64,000 nt of DNA from Zingiber officinale (lineage: Eukaryota; Streptophyta; Magnoliopsida; Zingiberales; Zingiberaceae), in assembly GCF_018446385.1 (NCBI RefSeq), contig NC_055990.1, positions 134,490,996 to 134,554,995 on the forward strand. Direction: 5' to 3'. This document shows, piece after piece, positions 24,985 through 35,897 of the stretch. The notes under the pieces are model-generated. The model ran no database searches and was not told the DNA's origin. It worked only from the letters and a program-made list of their open reading frames with translations. A program made the translations under genes and the position numbers. Every line of letters starts with the position of its first letter. The first letter of the stretch is position 1.

Positions 24985-25440
24985 TCTACTGATACTGGTA
25001 CGGTCACACGACCCTGGATCGGTCTGCTGTCCGATCCTGAAGCTTCATTGCTTCTGCTGGCCGGATCGGTCTGCCGATCCGAGTGCCTGATCGGTCGGTA
25101 GACCGATCGGTGGCTTCATGTACTCGTTGCACTGGATCGGTCGGTGACCGATCCTTAAACCTGCGATCGGTTTCGCATCTTTCCCGTCTGCTCGATCGCG
25201 TCGGCAGCGACCAATCGATCCGATTCGGCGTGCCCGATTATACCAACTGGCCGGTGGTACCGTCCGGTACTAATCTCTTGAGGTATCGTCTTTGGATCGG
25301 TCGGTGACGATCCGGGAGACTGATACAAGATGTTATCAGATTCCTTTGGATCGGTCGGTGACCGATCAAGAGATTCTCGAGCAGCGATCGGTCAGAGACA
25401 CCGATGTCTGTCGATTTCTACCGAACTCGATTTCGGACTC
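24985..25440 (-). promoter_or_regulatory. GATCGGTC/GACCGATC palindrome array in the D LTR
   Basis: Many direct and inverted copies of ggatcggtc, several forming near-palindromes such as ggatcggtcggtgaccgatc. The array lies just upstream, in sense, of a TATA-like box and about 150 bases from the LTR end. The second LTR has a similar but rearranged array at 32015-32445. Confidence 0.7.
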
Positions 25441-27055
25441 GGTGTGCCAAAATACAATCCAACAACTACCTACTGCATAATAAACTATTCTAATAACAGG
25501 TAGTGGCAATTCTAAACTGGTTCATGGCATTTCACTCACTAAAACACATTTTAACAACTTAACGTGCATGAAAACAACAGTATCAAACTAATAAACTGAA
25601 AGTGCTGAAAGTAAATGCTAAAGAGTTCTAATGTATAAATGAAGCTCGTTAGATCCCTAAGATCTTTCATTCCAGTTCCTGCCACACACACCATCTTCGC
25701 ATTGCCCCGCCTCCGCTAGTCCATCTTTCCTTTACCCTTATCTGCAGTATAAGGAAAAATAGAATCTGTAAGCTTAAAGCTTAGTAAGAAACCATCTACC
25801 TCACAAAAACATGCAACGATGCAATCATGGATTTAAATCATGCTATTTGAAAACATGCACTGAAAAGCTAAACCATGGCATACTGAAATCTAATGGCATA
25901 ACATATAAGCATGGCATATACACTGGAATCATGGCATAGCAAGTAATAACACTAAGCTAATCATAAGTTAAGCTAACTGGAACTAAAGCTGTAACTGAAA
26001 ACAAACTCCACTAGCATATCTGATTTTGAGTTTGAAACTAATACATAATAAGTGAAAATAATAAACATGCTGTAGGGCCCGGCAACCGTACTTTGCTGTG
26101 CGCGCATCCCTAACTAGACCCGGGTTTGCAAGTCCCGAATTTAGTAGGGTTTACTAGGGTATCTAAAGGAGTCCAACCCAATGGATATCTAATCCAGTAC
26201 AGTGCCACTGAAAATAAAATACTAATATCTTTAGCTAACTGATATAACATGCTGATTCTAGGTTATCTGAACCTAGAGCTAGGTTATCTGAACCTAGAGG
26301 CGACTGTGGGAGCCTACCCATTGGACCATAGTCCCATATAAGCTGTAGTGAGCAAAGTTACTAATTTAAATGCTACTAATGCATTTAACTGGGCTAATAA
26401 ACATAACTGAAGGGTAATTAGCTAAACTAACCCCTTTTTCGAACACTTGGTGTGCTTCAACCCCTCTCTGCATTAGGAAAGACACCTCTAGGCACCCAAC
26501 CGCGTCTATGATCTCCAACTGAAGGAGAATAAACGTGTCCGGCCCATCTAAAGGTGCTAACTAAATTCCTAATCTTCGAGAAGGGTTAAAACACATCCTA
26601 GGTGCCGGAAACTACACATATAGCTAATAACTAATGCATATAAACGAACGGAGCTATTATACCGCAGGTGAGGGGTTTCTTACCTCCTGATCTTAATTTC
26701 TTACGATTCTATTCGCTAGAGTTCCGGTGGAGATGATCCTCTCGATGATCCGATCACGTCTTCGCGTTCCTCTCGCGGAGAAGAACCTCTTTCGTGTTGG
26801 AGTCGTCGCCGGAAAGTGAACCTATGGACCCTTGCCTTGGTGTGCCGTGCGTGAGGAAGAGGAAGAGGAAGAGGAGTGGGCGGCGGTGAGGGTTTGGAGA
26901 GGATCGGCGTGAGTTAGGGTGAGGAGAAGGAAGTTGCCGAACCAAAACTAAAATAAACCAAACCCCACTTAAACCCTCTATTTATATTAAGTGGGTAACC
27001 CGAACCAACTCTAATATAAATTTAATTGTCTCCCTTTCCTTTCAGCACGGCCCTG

Positions 27056-27124
27056 CTGGGTTCAACTGGTTACTAACATTATCCTCTACACGATAGGTCT
27101 CGGGTTCGATTCCCGCTTAGACCG
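27056..27124 (+). other. tRNA-like (SINE-type) sequence in the D LTR
   Basis: It contains a B-box match (GGTTCGATTCC at about 27103-27113) inside a hairpin (GGTCTCGGG..CCCGCTTAGACC). An A-box-like ggttcaactggtta lies about 40 bases before. The same sequence is at 34074-34142 in the other LTR. It is not a full cloverleaf that I can fold by eye, so I do not call it a tRNA gene. Confidence 0.4.
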
Positions 27125-27259
27125 TTTTCGTTTATATTTATTTTTGCTACTTCCGCTACTCGGAAAATTCCGGAAAAATATCTAAAAATTCCAGAAAAAT
27201 CATACTATATTTCTAAAGTAAATTTGGGAATTTTTTTCGGGCTTTACAATCCCCATACC

Positions 27260-28787
27260 TTATAAAAGTTCGTCCTCGAACTTAGAACAATTCTGGTACT
27301 TCTTTCTCATGCTGGCCTCTGTCTCCCAAGTCGCCTCTGCTGTTGTGATTTTGCCACCGACTTTAACTAATGGTACTTCCTTGTTCCAAATTTCTTTCTT
27401 GCTCGGTCTATTATCCGAATAGGCATTGCATCATCGTGAGATCATCGGACTGTACCAAGCGGGGCTCAATCACACAGGTGGCGTCCGGAATATGCTTCTT
27501 GACATGGAGACGTGAAATACGTTGTGGACGGTGACATCTCCGAGGTAGCTCTAGCTCATATGCTACCTTGCCCACTCTCCTCGTGATAAGGTATGGTCCC
27601 ACATATCCGGGGCTAGCTTGCCCTTCTTTCAAGCATGACTCCTTCATGGGAGCTACTCGAGGAGGCTGTATCCCCAATCGAGAACTCTAGGGGTCTGCAG
27701 GCGTGTATCGGCATAGCTCTTACGGCTGCCTCTTGTCTCTATCCTCTGGCCGAATCTGCATGGGTGGTAGCCGCTACTAGATCTGTCTAAGCTCTAGTTC
27801 CTTCATTCACCACTCTCATACCAGTAGATTGGTGATCTGCACCTCCGCCCATAGAGTGCCTCATAAGGTGCCATGCCGATAGTGCCTGATAATCGTTGTT
27901 GTATGCAAATTCGCTAGACTCATTTGCACCAACTCCTTGAAATCTAGGGCACAAGCTGGAGCATATCTTGAGTGCACGATTTACTCGCTCCGTCGACCAT
28001 CCGTCTGAGGATGGAAAGTCTGAATTTTAACCGTGCCCAATGTTGATACACTCCCGGAGTGTGATGTGAATCTCTTGTCTGCGAAATGATGGTTCGTGGG
28101 ACTCCATGTAGTCTGACGATCTCGGAGATATAACCGAGCTAGCTTCTCCATGGAATAGGATACCTTGATAGCTAAGAAGTGGGCTGATTTAGTCCTGTCG
28201 ACTATTACCCGGATGGCGTCAAAACCATTCGTGGTTTGGGTAGTCCCACTATGAAATCCATGGAGATATCCTCCCCTTCCATTCGGAATCAGATAATGCA
28301 GAACTCCCCCAGTCGGCCGATGTTACGCCTTGACCCTCGACGGGTGAGGCAGATGCTAACATATTCTGGCGATGTCTCGCTCATCCGGGCCACCAAAGCG
28401 TTTCTTGGTCTTGATACATTTGGTGGAGCCTGGATGCATCGCGTAAGGAGTCTGTGAGCCTCATCTAAAATCTGCCTCGTAGCTCCTCCCGATCTGGAAC
28501 ACGTAGTGTCGCCAAAATACAACACCCGCTATCGGACACTCAATTCTCTACTTTCGATTACGCTAGCCCTTGCTTGATTTTCTGAATCTTGGGGTCGATC
28601 ACGGTGATGAATATCACCAAGCAAGGTAGACTCTAAGGTCATAGTAGAGAGCTGTCCTCGATGAGCTCGAGACCGAAATCCACGATCTCCTTACGGGGCG
28701 GCGACATGGTGAAGAGATAATAAGGTAGCGATTTTCTCGCTAAGTCGTCTGCTACCTTATTGGCTTTCCCCGGATGGTAGAGGATGT
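27260..28787 (-). pseudogene. Integrase and chromodomain remnant of element D, frameshifted
   Basis: On the minus strand the chromodomain is at about 27400-27270 (PLVKVGGKITTAEATWETEA, then K-F-E-D-E-L). The integrase tail is at 27677-27411 (YVGPYLITRRVGKVAYELEL, RISRLHVKKHIPD). Pieces of the integrase core, such as H-P-G-S-T-K near 28430 and a T-D-G-R-S-E-like stretch near 28000, change frame every few dozen bases. Most breaks look like deletions of one or two bases rather than stops. Confidence 0.75.
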
Positions 28788-29849
28788 CTATGTCGTAATC
28801 TTTGACCAACTCAAGTCACTGCGCTGTCGCATATTCAGATCCTGAGTGAAGAAGTACTTCAAACTCTGATGATCTGTATACACTCTGCACTGAGCTCCAT
28901 ATAAGTAGTGTCTCCAAATCTTGAGAGAGAAGACGACTGCTGCAAGCTCAAGGTCATGAGTAGGGTAGTTCTTCTCATAATCCTTGAGTTGTCTAGAGGC
29001 ATAGGCGATCACCTTGCCATTTTGCATCAGTACGGCTCCTAGTCCCAACTTAGAGGCATCACTATAAATGTCAAAGCTGCTGGTGTCGTCTGGTAAAGCC
29101 AAAATGGGAGCACTGGTCAATCTCCTTTTTAGCTCGCTGAAGCTGTTCTCACAGTCCTCTGTCCACTGAAACTTTCTGTTCTTTCTGGTAAGAGCGGTCA
29201 GTGGGGAGGCTATCCTGGAGAAATCCTCTACAAACTTCCTGTAATATCCTGCTAATCCCAGAAAGCTCCTGATCTCGCTGGCGTTCTTAGGTCTCTTCCA
29301 GTTACTTACTGCTTCTATCTTGCTGGGGTCTACCATAATACCATCCTTGGAGATGATATGACCCAGAAAGGACACCTGATCTAGCCAAAATCCACATTTC
29401 GTGAACTTGGCGTAAAGCTGGTTCTGCTGAAGCGTCTGCAATACTAGTTTCAGGTGCTCTGCATGTTCTTCCTGAGTTCCTGAGTAGATAAGAATGTCAT
29501 CGATAAACACAATAACAAACTTATCTAAATACTCCCTGAATACTCTGTTCATGAGATCCATGAATGTAGCTGGAGCATTGGTCACGCCAAAGGGCATGAC
29601 CACGAACTCGTAGTGTCCGTATCTGGTTCTGAATGCTGTCTTTGGTATATCCCCTTCTTTAACCTTTACTTGATGATAACCTGATCTGAGATCTACCTTA
29701 GAGAACACTGATGCCCCCTTCAGTTGATCGAATAGGTCATCTATTCTGGGAAGAGGATACCTGTTTTTGATTGTGACCTGGTTCAGTGATCTATAGCACA
29801 GTCGCATGCTTCCATCCTTCTTCTTCACGAACAACACAGCGCTTCCCAT
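28788..29849 (-). pseudogene. Reverse transcriptase and RNase H of element D, open over 353 codons
   Basis: The catalytic motif FIDDILIYS is at about residues 114-122, with [19 protein letters not shown] before and [12 protein letters not shown] between. In the N-terminal motif RLCIDYRxLN, two residues are missing (RLCYRSLN). The connection region reads [19 protein letters not shown]. RNase H follows ([48 protein letters not shown]). The start used is an internal methionine; the polyprotein continued upstream through the protease. This segment is far better preserved than the sequence on either side. Confidence 0.88.
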
Positions 29850-30099
29850 GGTGAGTGACTCGGGCGTATGAAACCCTTGTCAAGGAGCTCCTGAAGTTCC
29901 TTCATTCTGCTGGAGCCATGCGGTATGGTGCCTTGGAAATTGGATTTGTGCCGGAATAAGCTCTATCTCAAATTCAATCTCACAGGTGCCACGTTTTTGT
30001 TCTGCCCCTTTGTTGACTATAAATGCTAGGCCTCTCTGTCTAGAGGTAGGTCCTTGAATGCCCACTAGATGTAATAATTGTGCATCATGCATCTTGCCT

Positions 30100-30546
30100 T
30101 CATAGCTGAGAGAAACCTCTTGGCCTTTCTCCTTGGTTCCCCGACGAATTCGAACTGTGCTTCCGCTTCAGGTTGGAACGTGACTTTCTGCTTACGGCAC
30201 TCGATAGAGGCACCGTATTTGACCAAAAAGTCCATTCGAAGATAATGTCATAGTCGGTCATTTCTAGCACTATCGGATCGCAAAAGAGCTCCCTGTCTGC
30301 TATAATGAGCCAGTGCGTGGACGCCATGATCTCTCCTGAAGGTAGCGTCGTCAAAAACCGACCGCTGAGTATCTCTGGAGGTACCTCTAATTTTTCGGAG
30401 AACATCCTGGCTATATATGAATGGGTTGCCCCAGTATCAAATAGAACAGTAGCACTATACTTAAACATGCTAATCTGACCTGTGACGACTGTCGAGGCAT
30501 TTGCTACGTCCTCTCCGGTGAGTGAGTAGATCCTCGCATTCGCCAT
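30100..30546 (-). pseudogene. Protease of element D (retropepsin-like)
   Basis: The catalytic motif LFDTGATHSYI is at about residues 36-46, with a downstream L-S-G-R-F-L..L-P-S-G-E-I segment and the flap-like YDIIF. The frame is lost after about residue 105, so the link to the reverse transcriptase (29850-30099) is frameshifted. The CCHC knuckle expected just upstream is not intact. Confidence 0.8.
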
Positions 30547-30599
30547 AGCTGGGGGCTTCTAATGCCCTGGCTGATATGTGGGCCTTCTAGAGCGGCTGA

Positions 30600-31670
30600 C
30601 ATCGATATAACGAGTGGCTGGCTGCATCTTGAATCTGCTGTGGCGAGGAAGACCGGCCTTGTTAAGCCTTGCTTGGCCATGTGCCTTCTTGTCCACATTC
30701 AAGCATCCTCGTGCGCCCTTGCGAAAACCCAGGTGGAATTTCCCACAAGTAGCACACTTTGGATAACGGGTCGCTTGCTAGATGGCCCTCCTCTTGGGTC
30801 ACTCCCTGATTTGCGCTTGCTGTTGGAGTTCCTTTGAGGTGTGGCCTTGCTGTTTTCGAGTGTGAGAGCTTCCTTGGCCTTTGAACTCGAGGAGACTTGC
30901 TTCTGTTGCTTCATGCTCGGTGGTCAAGGCACCGCTCACTAGCTCCTCCGTGGTCCGTGGCCTATGAATGCCACCCGCCACGTTCACTGCGATCTCGGGC
31001 CTCGGCATCTTGAGCATCAACCGGACTCGTTCCTTCTCGGTCGACTAACTCGGACATAGACGAGCCAACTGTTGAATTTCTTCCGGCTTCCTCCGAAAGG
31101 TTGCCCTGCGAAACTCGTGAACTCGTCGTAGTGGCGGTTGTAACCGCATGTGAAAGAACTCCTCGAAGAATTCCCTCTCGAAGTCCCCCATGACATCCGA
31201 TTCACGGGCGCTTCGTTCGATCCTTTCCCACCACATGCGTGCATCTCATCAGCGAAGGCACACTTCACCTTCGTGTTCGGCGGTCACCGGGCTCCATCGT
31301 GCTCTCGATGTTTGAAGGCTTGAGCATCCCATGGTTCACTAGTGCCCGAGAAGTTCTCGGCTTGACTCTTGCCACTGGATTAGATAGGCTTCCTTCCTTG
31401 GCTCATCTTGAAATTTCTTGGTCTTTGTCTTTAGTCTTTGTGGTGGTGGTGGAACCTCTAAGACTACGGAGTTGTCAAATTCGGTTCCGGGGTGACTGGG
31501 GTACTTTGTTGATTAGCCTTTAAGGTGGCTATCTCTGCTGTTCGACTAGGCTGCTTTAGTCGAGCCACTAATCTTTGTAAGGTCTGGAGGAGCCGAATCG
31601 CCTGCCTCTTCTTGGGGCTCGATGGCTAGTGCCCTTTTTGCTGGGCGTCCTCGTGCCATTTCTAATGACA
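30600..31670 (-). pseudogene. Gag remnant of element D
   Basis: Pieces of a Ty3 gag can be read in alternating frames: A-F-A-D-E-M-H-A..WWERIERSARESDVMGDFEREFFEEFF (31236-31130), then HYDEFTSFAGQPFGGSRKKF, then a lysine- and serine-rich stretch toward the expected zinc knuckle. Frameshifts every 60-150 bases prevent one ORF. Confidence 0.65.
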
Positions 31671-31868
31671 TAGAGAACATATGTATAACTAATACTATCA
31701 CAGTTATATAATTTCTGACATCCTGTTTAAACTATCATGTACTAACCGGCAATAAGCATATAACATGAACTGTAACTATAAACAAGAACAATTAAGAGAG
31801 TAGAGGTATTCTTACTTGGAAGCTGCAGGTACAATGCTGATGTGTGTGTAGGAAGTATGGAACACTGC
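31671..31868. other. Untranslated leader of element D
   Basis: AT-rich leader between the gag start and the primer site; no ORF. Confidence 0.5.
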
Positions 31869-31880
31869 TCTGATACCACT
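31869..31880 (-). other. Primer binding site of element D
   Basis: Plus strand gctctgatacca; on the sense strand this is TGGTATCAGAGC next to the 5' LTR. Confidence 0.88.
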
Positions 31881-31881
31881 C

Positions 31882-34263
31882 TGTAACGACCCGCCTTCTA
31901 CTACTAGGCTATAAGGCGAATCGCTACAGTTGTACTGTGCTAAACTATACTGTGCGGAAAGCTGGGCTAATTAAAATTTTTGCTAACTAATTGATTCTTA
32001 TAAACTAATCGCCTTACAGACCGATCTCCACGTCTTGATGCGGTCACACGACCTGGATCGGTCTGCTGTCCGATCCTGAAGCTTCATTGCTTACATTTGG
32101 CGGATCGGTCTGAGACATCGATCAGAGTGCCTGATCGGTCGGTGACCGATCGGTAACTTCAGTACTCTTGTTACTTTGGATCGGTCGGTGACCGATCCTT
32201 AAACCAGAATCGGGTTCGCTCATTGTCCGTCTTTGGATCGGTCGGCGACCGATCCGAGCGAGCGGATCGGTCGGCGGACCGATCCAGTATATGATCGGTC
32301 GGTGGCACCGATCCGGTACTAATCTCTTGAGGTGTATCAGATCGGTCGGTGGCCGATCGATCCGAGGAGGATACTGATGTCTCATCTCCTTTGGATCGGT
32401 CACCGATCCGATTGCTCGAGCATCAGCGATCGGTCCGAGACCGTCGATGTCTCATTTCAGCCGGGAACTCGATTTCGGACTCGGTGTGCCAAAATACAAT
32501 CCAACAACTACCTACTGCCTAATAAACTATTCTAATAACAGGTAGTGACAATTCTAAACTGGTTCATGGCATTTCACTCACTAAAACACATTTTAACAAC
32601 TTAACGTGCATGAAAACGACAGTATCAAACTAATAAACTGAAAGTGCTGAAAGTAAATGCTAAAGAGTTCTAATGTATAAATGAAGCTCGTTAGATCCCT
32701 AAGATCTTTCATTCCAGTTCCACACACACACACCATCTTCGCATTGCCCTCCAGCCTCCTCTGCTAGTCCACTTTTCCTTTACCTTTATCTGCAGTATAA
32801 GAAAAATAGTATCTGTAAGCTAACAAGCTTAGTAAGAAACCATCTACCTCACAAAAACATGCAACGATGCAATCATGGATTTAAATCATGCTATTTGAAA
32901 ACATGCACTGAAAAGCTAAACCATGGCATCCTGAAATCTAATGGCATAACATATAAGCATGGCATATACACTGGAATCATGGCATAGCAAGTAATAACAC
33001 TAAGCTAATCATAAGTTAAGCTAACTGGAACTAAAGCTGTAACTGAAACAAACTCCACTAGCATATCTGATTTTGAGTTTGAAACTAATACATAATAAGT
33101 GAAAATAATAAACATCTTGCTTTGAACTCCTCTAACGCTTCCATTTACTAGAACACATATCCCAACTAGATTGTAAGTTACCATGGTTCGATATGATCGG
33201 ACGGAAACCTAGTGGTTATCCCAACTATGAGTGTTGGCCTTGCCACGGTATTATCCTTTCGCTATGCTTGCTGACCTTGGTCTTGGTTGACCAGAGCTAG
33301 GTTATCTGAACCTAGAGGCGACTGTGGGAGCCTACCCATTGGACCATAGTCCCATATAAGCTGTAGTGAGCAAAGTTACTAATTTAAATGCTACTAATGC
33401 ATTTAACTGGGCTAATAAACATAACTGAAGGGTAATTAGCTAAACTAACCCCTTTTTCGAACACTTGGTGTGCTTCAACCCCTCTCTGCATTAGGAAAGA
33501 CACCTCTAGGCACCCAACCGCGTCTATGATCTCCAACTGAAGGAGAATAAACGTGTCCGGCCCATCTAAAGGTGCTAACTAAATTCCTAATCTTCGAGAA
33601 GGGTTAAAACACATCCTAGGTGCCGGAAACTACACATATAGCTAATAACTAATGCATATAAACGAACGGAGCTATTATACCGCAGGTGAGGGGTTTCTTA
33701 CCTCCTGATCTTAATTTCTTACGATTCTATTCGCTAGAGTTCCGGTGGAGATGATCCTCTCGATGATCCGATCACGTCTTCGCGTTCCTCTCGCGGAGAA
33801 GAACCTCTTTCGTGTTGGAGTCGTCGCCGGAAAGTGAACCTATGGACCCTTGCCTTGGTGTGCCGTGCGTGAGGAAGAGGAAGAGGAAGAGGAGTGGGCG
33901 GCGGTGAGGGTTTGGAGAGGATCGGCGTGAGTTAGGGTGAGGAGAAGGAAGTTGCCGAACCAAAACTAAAATAAACCAAACCCCACTTAAACCCTCTATT
34001 TATATTAAGTGGGTAACCCGAACCAACTCTAATATAAATTTAATTGTCTCCCTTTCCTTTCAGCACGGCCCTGCTGGGTTCAACTGGTTACTAACATTAT
34101 CCTCTACACGATAGGTCTCGGGTTCGATTCCCGCTTAGACCGTTTTCGTTTATATTTATTTTTGCTACTTCCGCTACTCGGAAAATTCCGGAAAAATATC
34201 TAAAAATTCCAGAAAAATCATACTATATTTCTAAAACAGTTTTGAGAATTTTCGGGCGTTACA
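31882..34263 (-). repeat. 5' LTR of element D
   Basis: 2382 bp. It matches 24842-27248 except in the palindrome array (32015-32445) and at 33118-33293, where an unrelated block of about 175 bases replaces the block in the other LTR. Confidence 0.9.
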
Positions 34264-35897
34264 ATGGTGAAGCATGGTATATCACTACCCCTACAAGCAT
34301 GTATAAACAGGTAAAGTATACATGAGATGCAAAGAAAGCAATCAATCAATCATATAACAGGTTTTGGGTAGTGACTAACCGAAACAAATAAGGAACATAA
34401 TTAATGCAACTTGTTAAATTCACTACTATGTATATCAAATGACATAAGTCAAAAGTACCCGCCTCCAATAGGAATGTCCAAATCCGACATCGAGATACTC
34501 GTCTCGCGTCAAAGTCCTGTAATACCAATATATAGATATTTTATTTAGCTAAAAATTCAACTAAATTGCTAAATAAAATTCCCAACACAATTTAGGGCAA
34601 ACCCCTAAGTCTTAATCATTAACCTACCTAATTTAACACATATAATCTAGTTACTCAACATGTATCAAATAACTAAATCAAACTCCTAATTCAGTTAGGA
34701 AAACCCTAATTATCGATCAACCTTAACTGTTCATCGATTAACTTATCCACATCAAGACCTAAATCCACAAACGTTAAACCCAAAAACCTTACCTCACTTC
34801 TCACAGCAAGAATGTTGCTGGAAATTATGGCCGGAAAAATCACAGCGGCTGTGGAACCCCGATACACTACCAGCGCAATAAACCTACAATTAAAGATCAC
34901 TATACTTAGTTAGCATGATCTTCCACCCAACACAAGTGCTGCTCACAATACAACAAGAGTCAGAGCACACAATCAAAAACCAAACCTTAACCCTTACCTT
35001 AAATTCCACCGCTGAAACACTGTTGCCCTCTGCCGCCTTCTCGTGCTCTCGACTCTTGGTGGCCCACAAAGTAGAAGCACGGTAGCAGTCGCTCCAGATC
35101 AGCGGCACGGAAGAGGAAACTTGGCCGACGGTGGTGGCAGTGAATCTGTTGGTCGGCTCAAACCTCACAGCGGTGACTAGGGCACAGGAAATCAATCGGC
35201 GGCCAGCACTGGGTCGGACCTGGTGGCTGGCACAGAGGAGAACAGAGAGGGGAGGTGGCTGTGAGGATCTCCCTGCTGGATTCTTTCCCACTGGCCTTCT
35301 CCCTCTCCACTGGTTGGAGGTGAACAAAAATATGGTGATGAAGAAGGAAGAGGGCCGGCGTGATGTGGCTAGGGCACAGCGCAGAAGAGGGGAATACAGC
35401 CGTGAAGACAGCTAGAACTCGCGGTGGCCGGCGGCAAAGACCTAGGGCACAGCGGCGGCTTGAGTACCGGCGAGGAAAAGTGGTGCGATCGGGAGAAGAG
35501 AGGAAGATGACCGGCGCTGCTCCGTGCGTCACCGGCGGCAGTGGCGATCGGCGCGCAGATCAGAGGGGAAGGAAGGTAGAGGCTTCCGGTGGTCGGCGCT
35601 AGGGCTCGCTGAAGAGGCGCCGGGCGAGGCGGCTCGGGTGCGCGAGGGAGAGGCACGCACAAGTTCGAGGGGAAAAAGAAACGGAGGAATAAAGAAAATA
35701 AAAAGAAATAAAAGAAAAGGAAATGTAAATATAAACATTTCCTCGCTTAAAGGGGTAGCCTAAACAGGCTTTTCCCGGGCCCCTTTTTTTTTATCCCCGT
35801 TAACTCGTCCGTACGAGCTCCGAAAAATTTCCGAAAAATTTCCAAAAATTCCGAAAAATTCCCTTATTAATATTTGCCTATTTTTCGGTATTTTACA
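34264..35897 (-). repeat. 5' LTR of element C, second segment
   Basis: Resumes with the duplicated ATGGT and follows 17061-18696 closely to its end TTTTACA at 35897. The GGATA duplication and the B pol frame follow. Confidence 0.92.

Larger units (their letters stand above)
24842..27248 (-). repeat. 3' LTR of element D
   Basis: 2407 bp. It is nearly identical to 31882-34263 outside three places: the palindrome array, the block 26070-26265, and the last 40 bases. In the sense direction U3 is at the high-coordinate side, followed by the palindrome array (25440-24985) and a TATA-like tttataag near 24957-24965. Confidence 0.9.
24842..34263 (-). mobile_element. Element D: Ty3 chromovirus inserted in the 5' LTR of C
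   Basis: LTRs at 24842-27248 and 31882-34263 both start TGTAACGACCCGCC on the plus strand and end TTTACA or GTTACA. The target duplication ATGGT is exact (24837-24841 and 34264-34268). Coding order on the minus strand is gag, protease, reverse transcriptase, RNase H, integrase, chromodomain. It is the youngest layer by nesting, yet much of its coding sequence is broken by small deletions. Confidence 0.92.
15809..35897 (-). mobile_element. Element C: Ty3 chromovirus (Tekay-like), inserted in pol of B
   Basis: The element is in reverse orientation. Its ends are TGTCACACC at 15809 and ..TTTTACA at 35897, flanked by GGATA on both sides (15804-15808 and 35898-35902). The LTRs are about 2.9 kb: 15809-18696, and 23559-24841 plus 34264-35897 with D inside. 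A C-terminal chromodomain and long LTRs fit the Tekay/Del lineage. Gag, protease and most of the reverse transcriptase are missing or unrecognisable, so it was probably non-autonomous or has lost its 5' coding half. Confidence 0.9.

Noticed and set aside
24985-25440. Repeated ggatcggtc units resembling a CRISPR-like array
   Set aside because: Irregular spacing, copies on both strands, no regular spacers, and it lies in a plant LTR upstream of a TATA box.
26754-26945. 63-codon ORF with poly-leucine/phenylalanine, repeated at 33772-33963
   Set aside because: Within the D LTR; the run comes from gaggaagag repeats. Kept only as LTR sequence.
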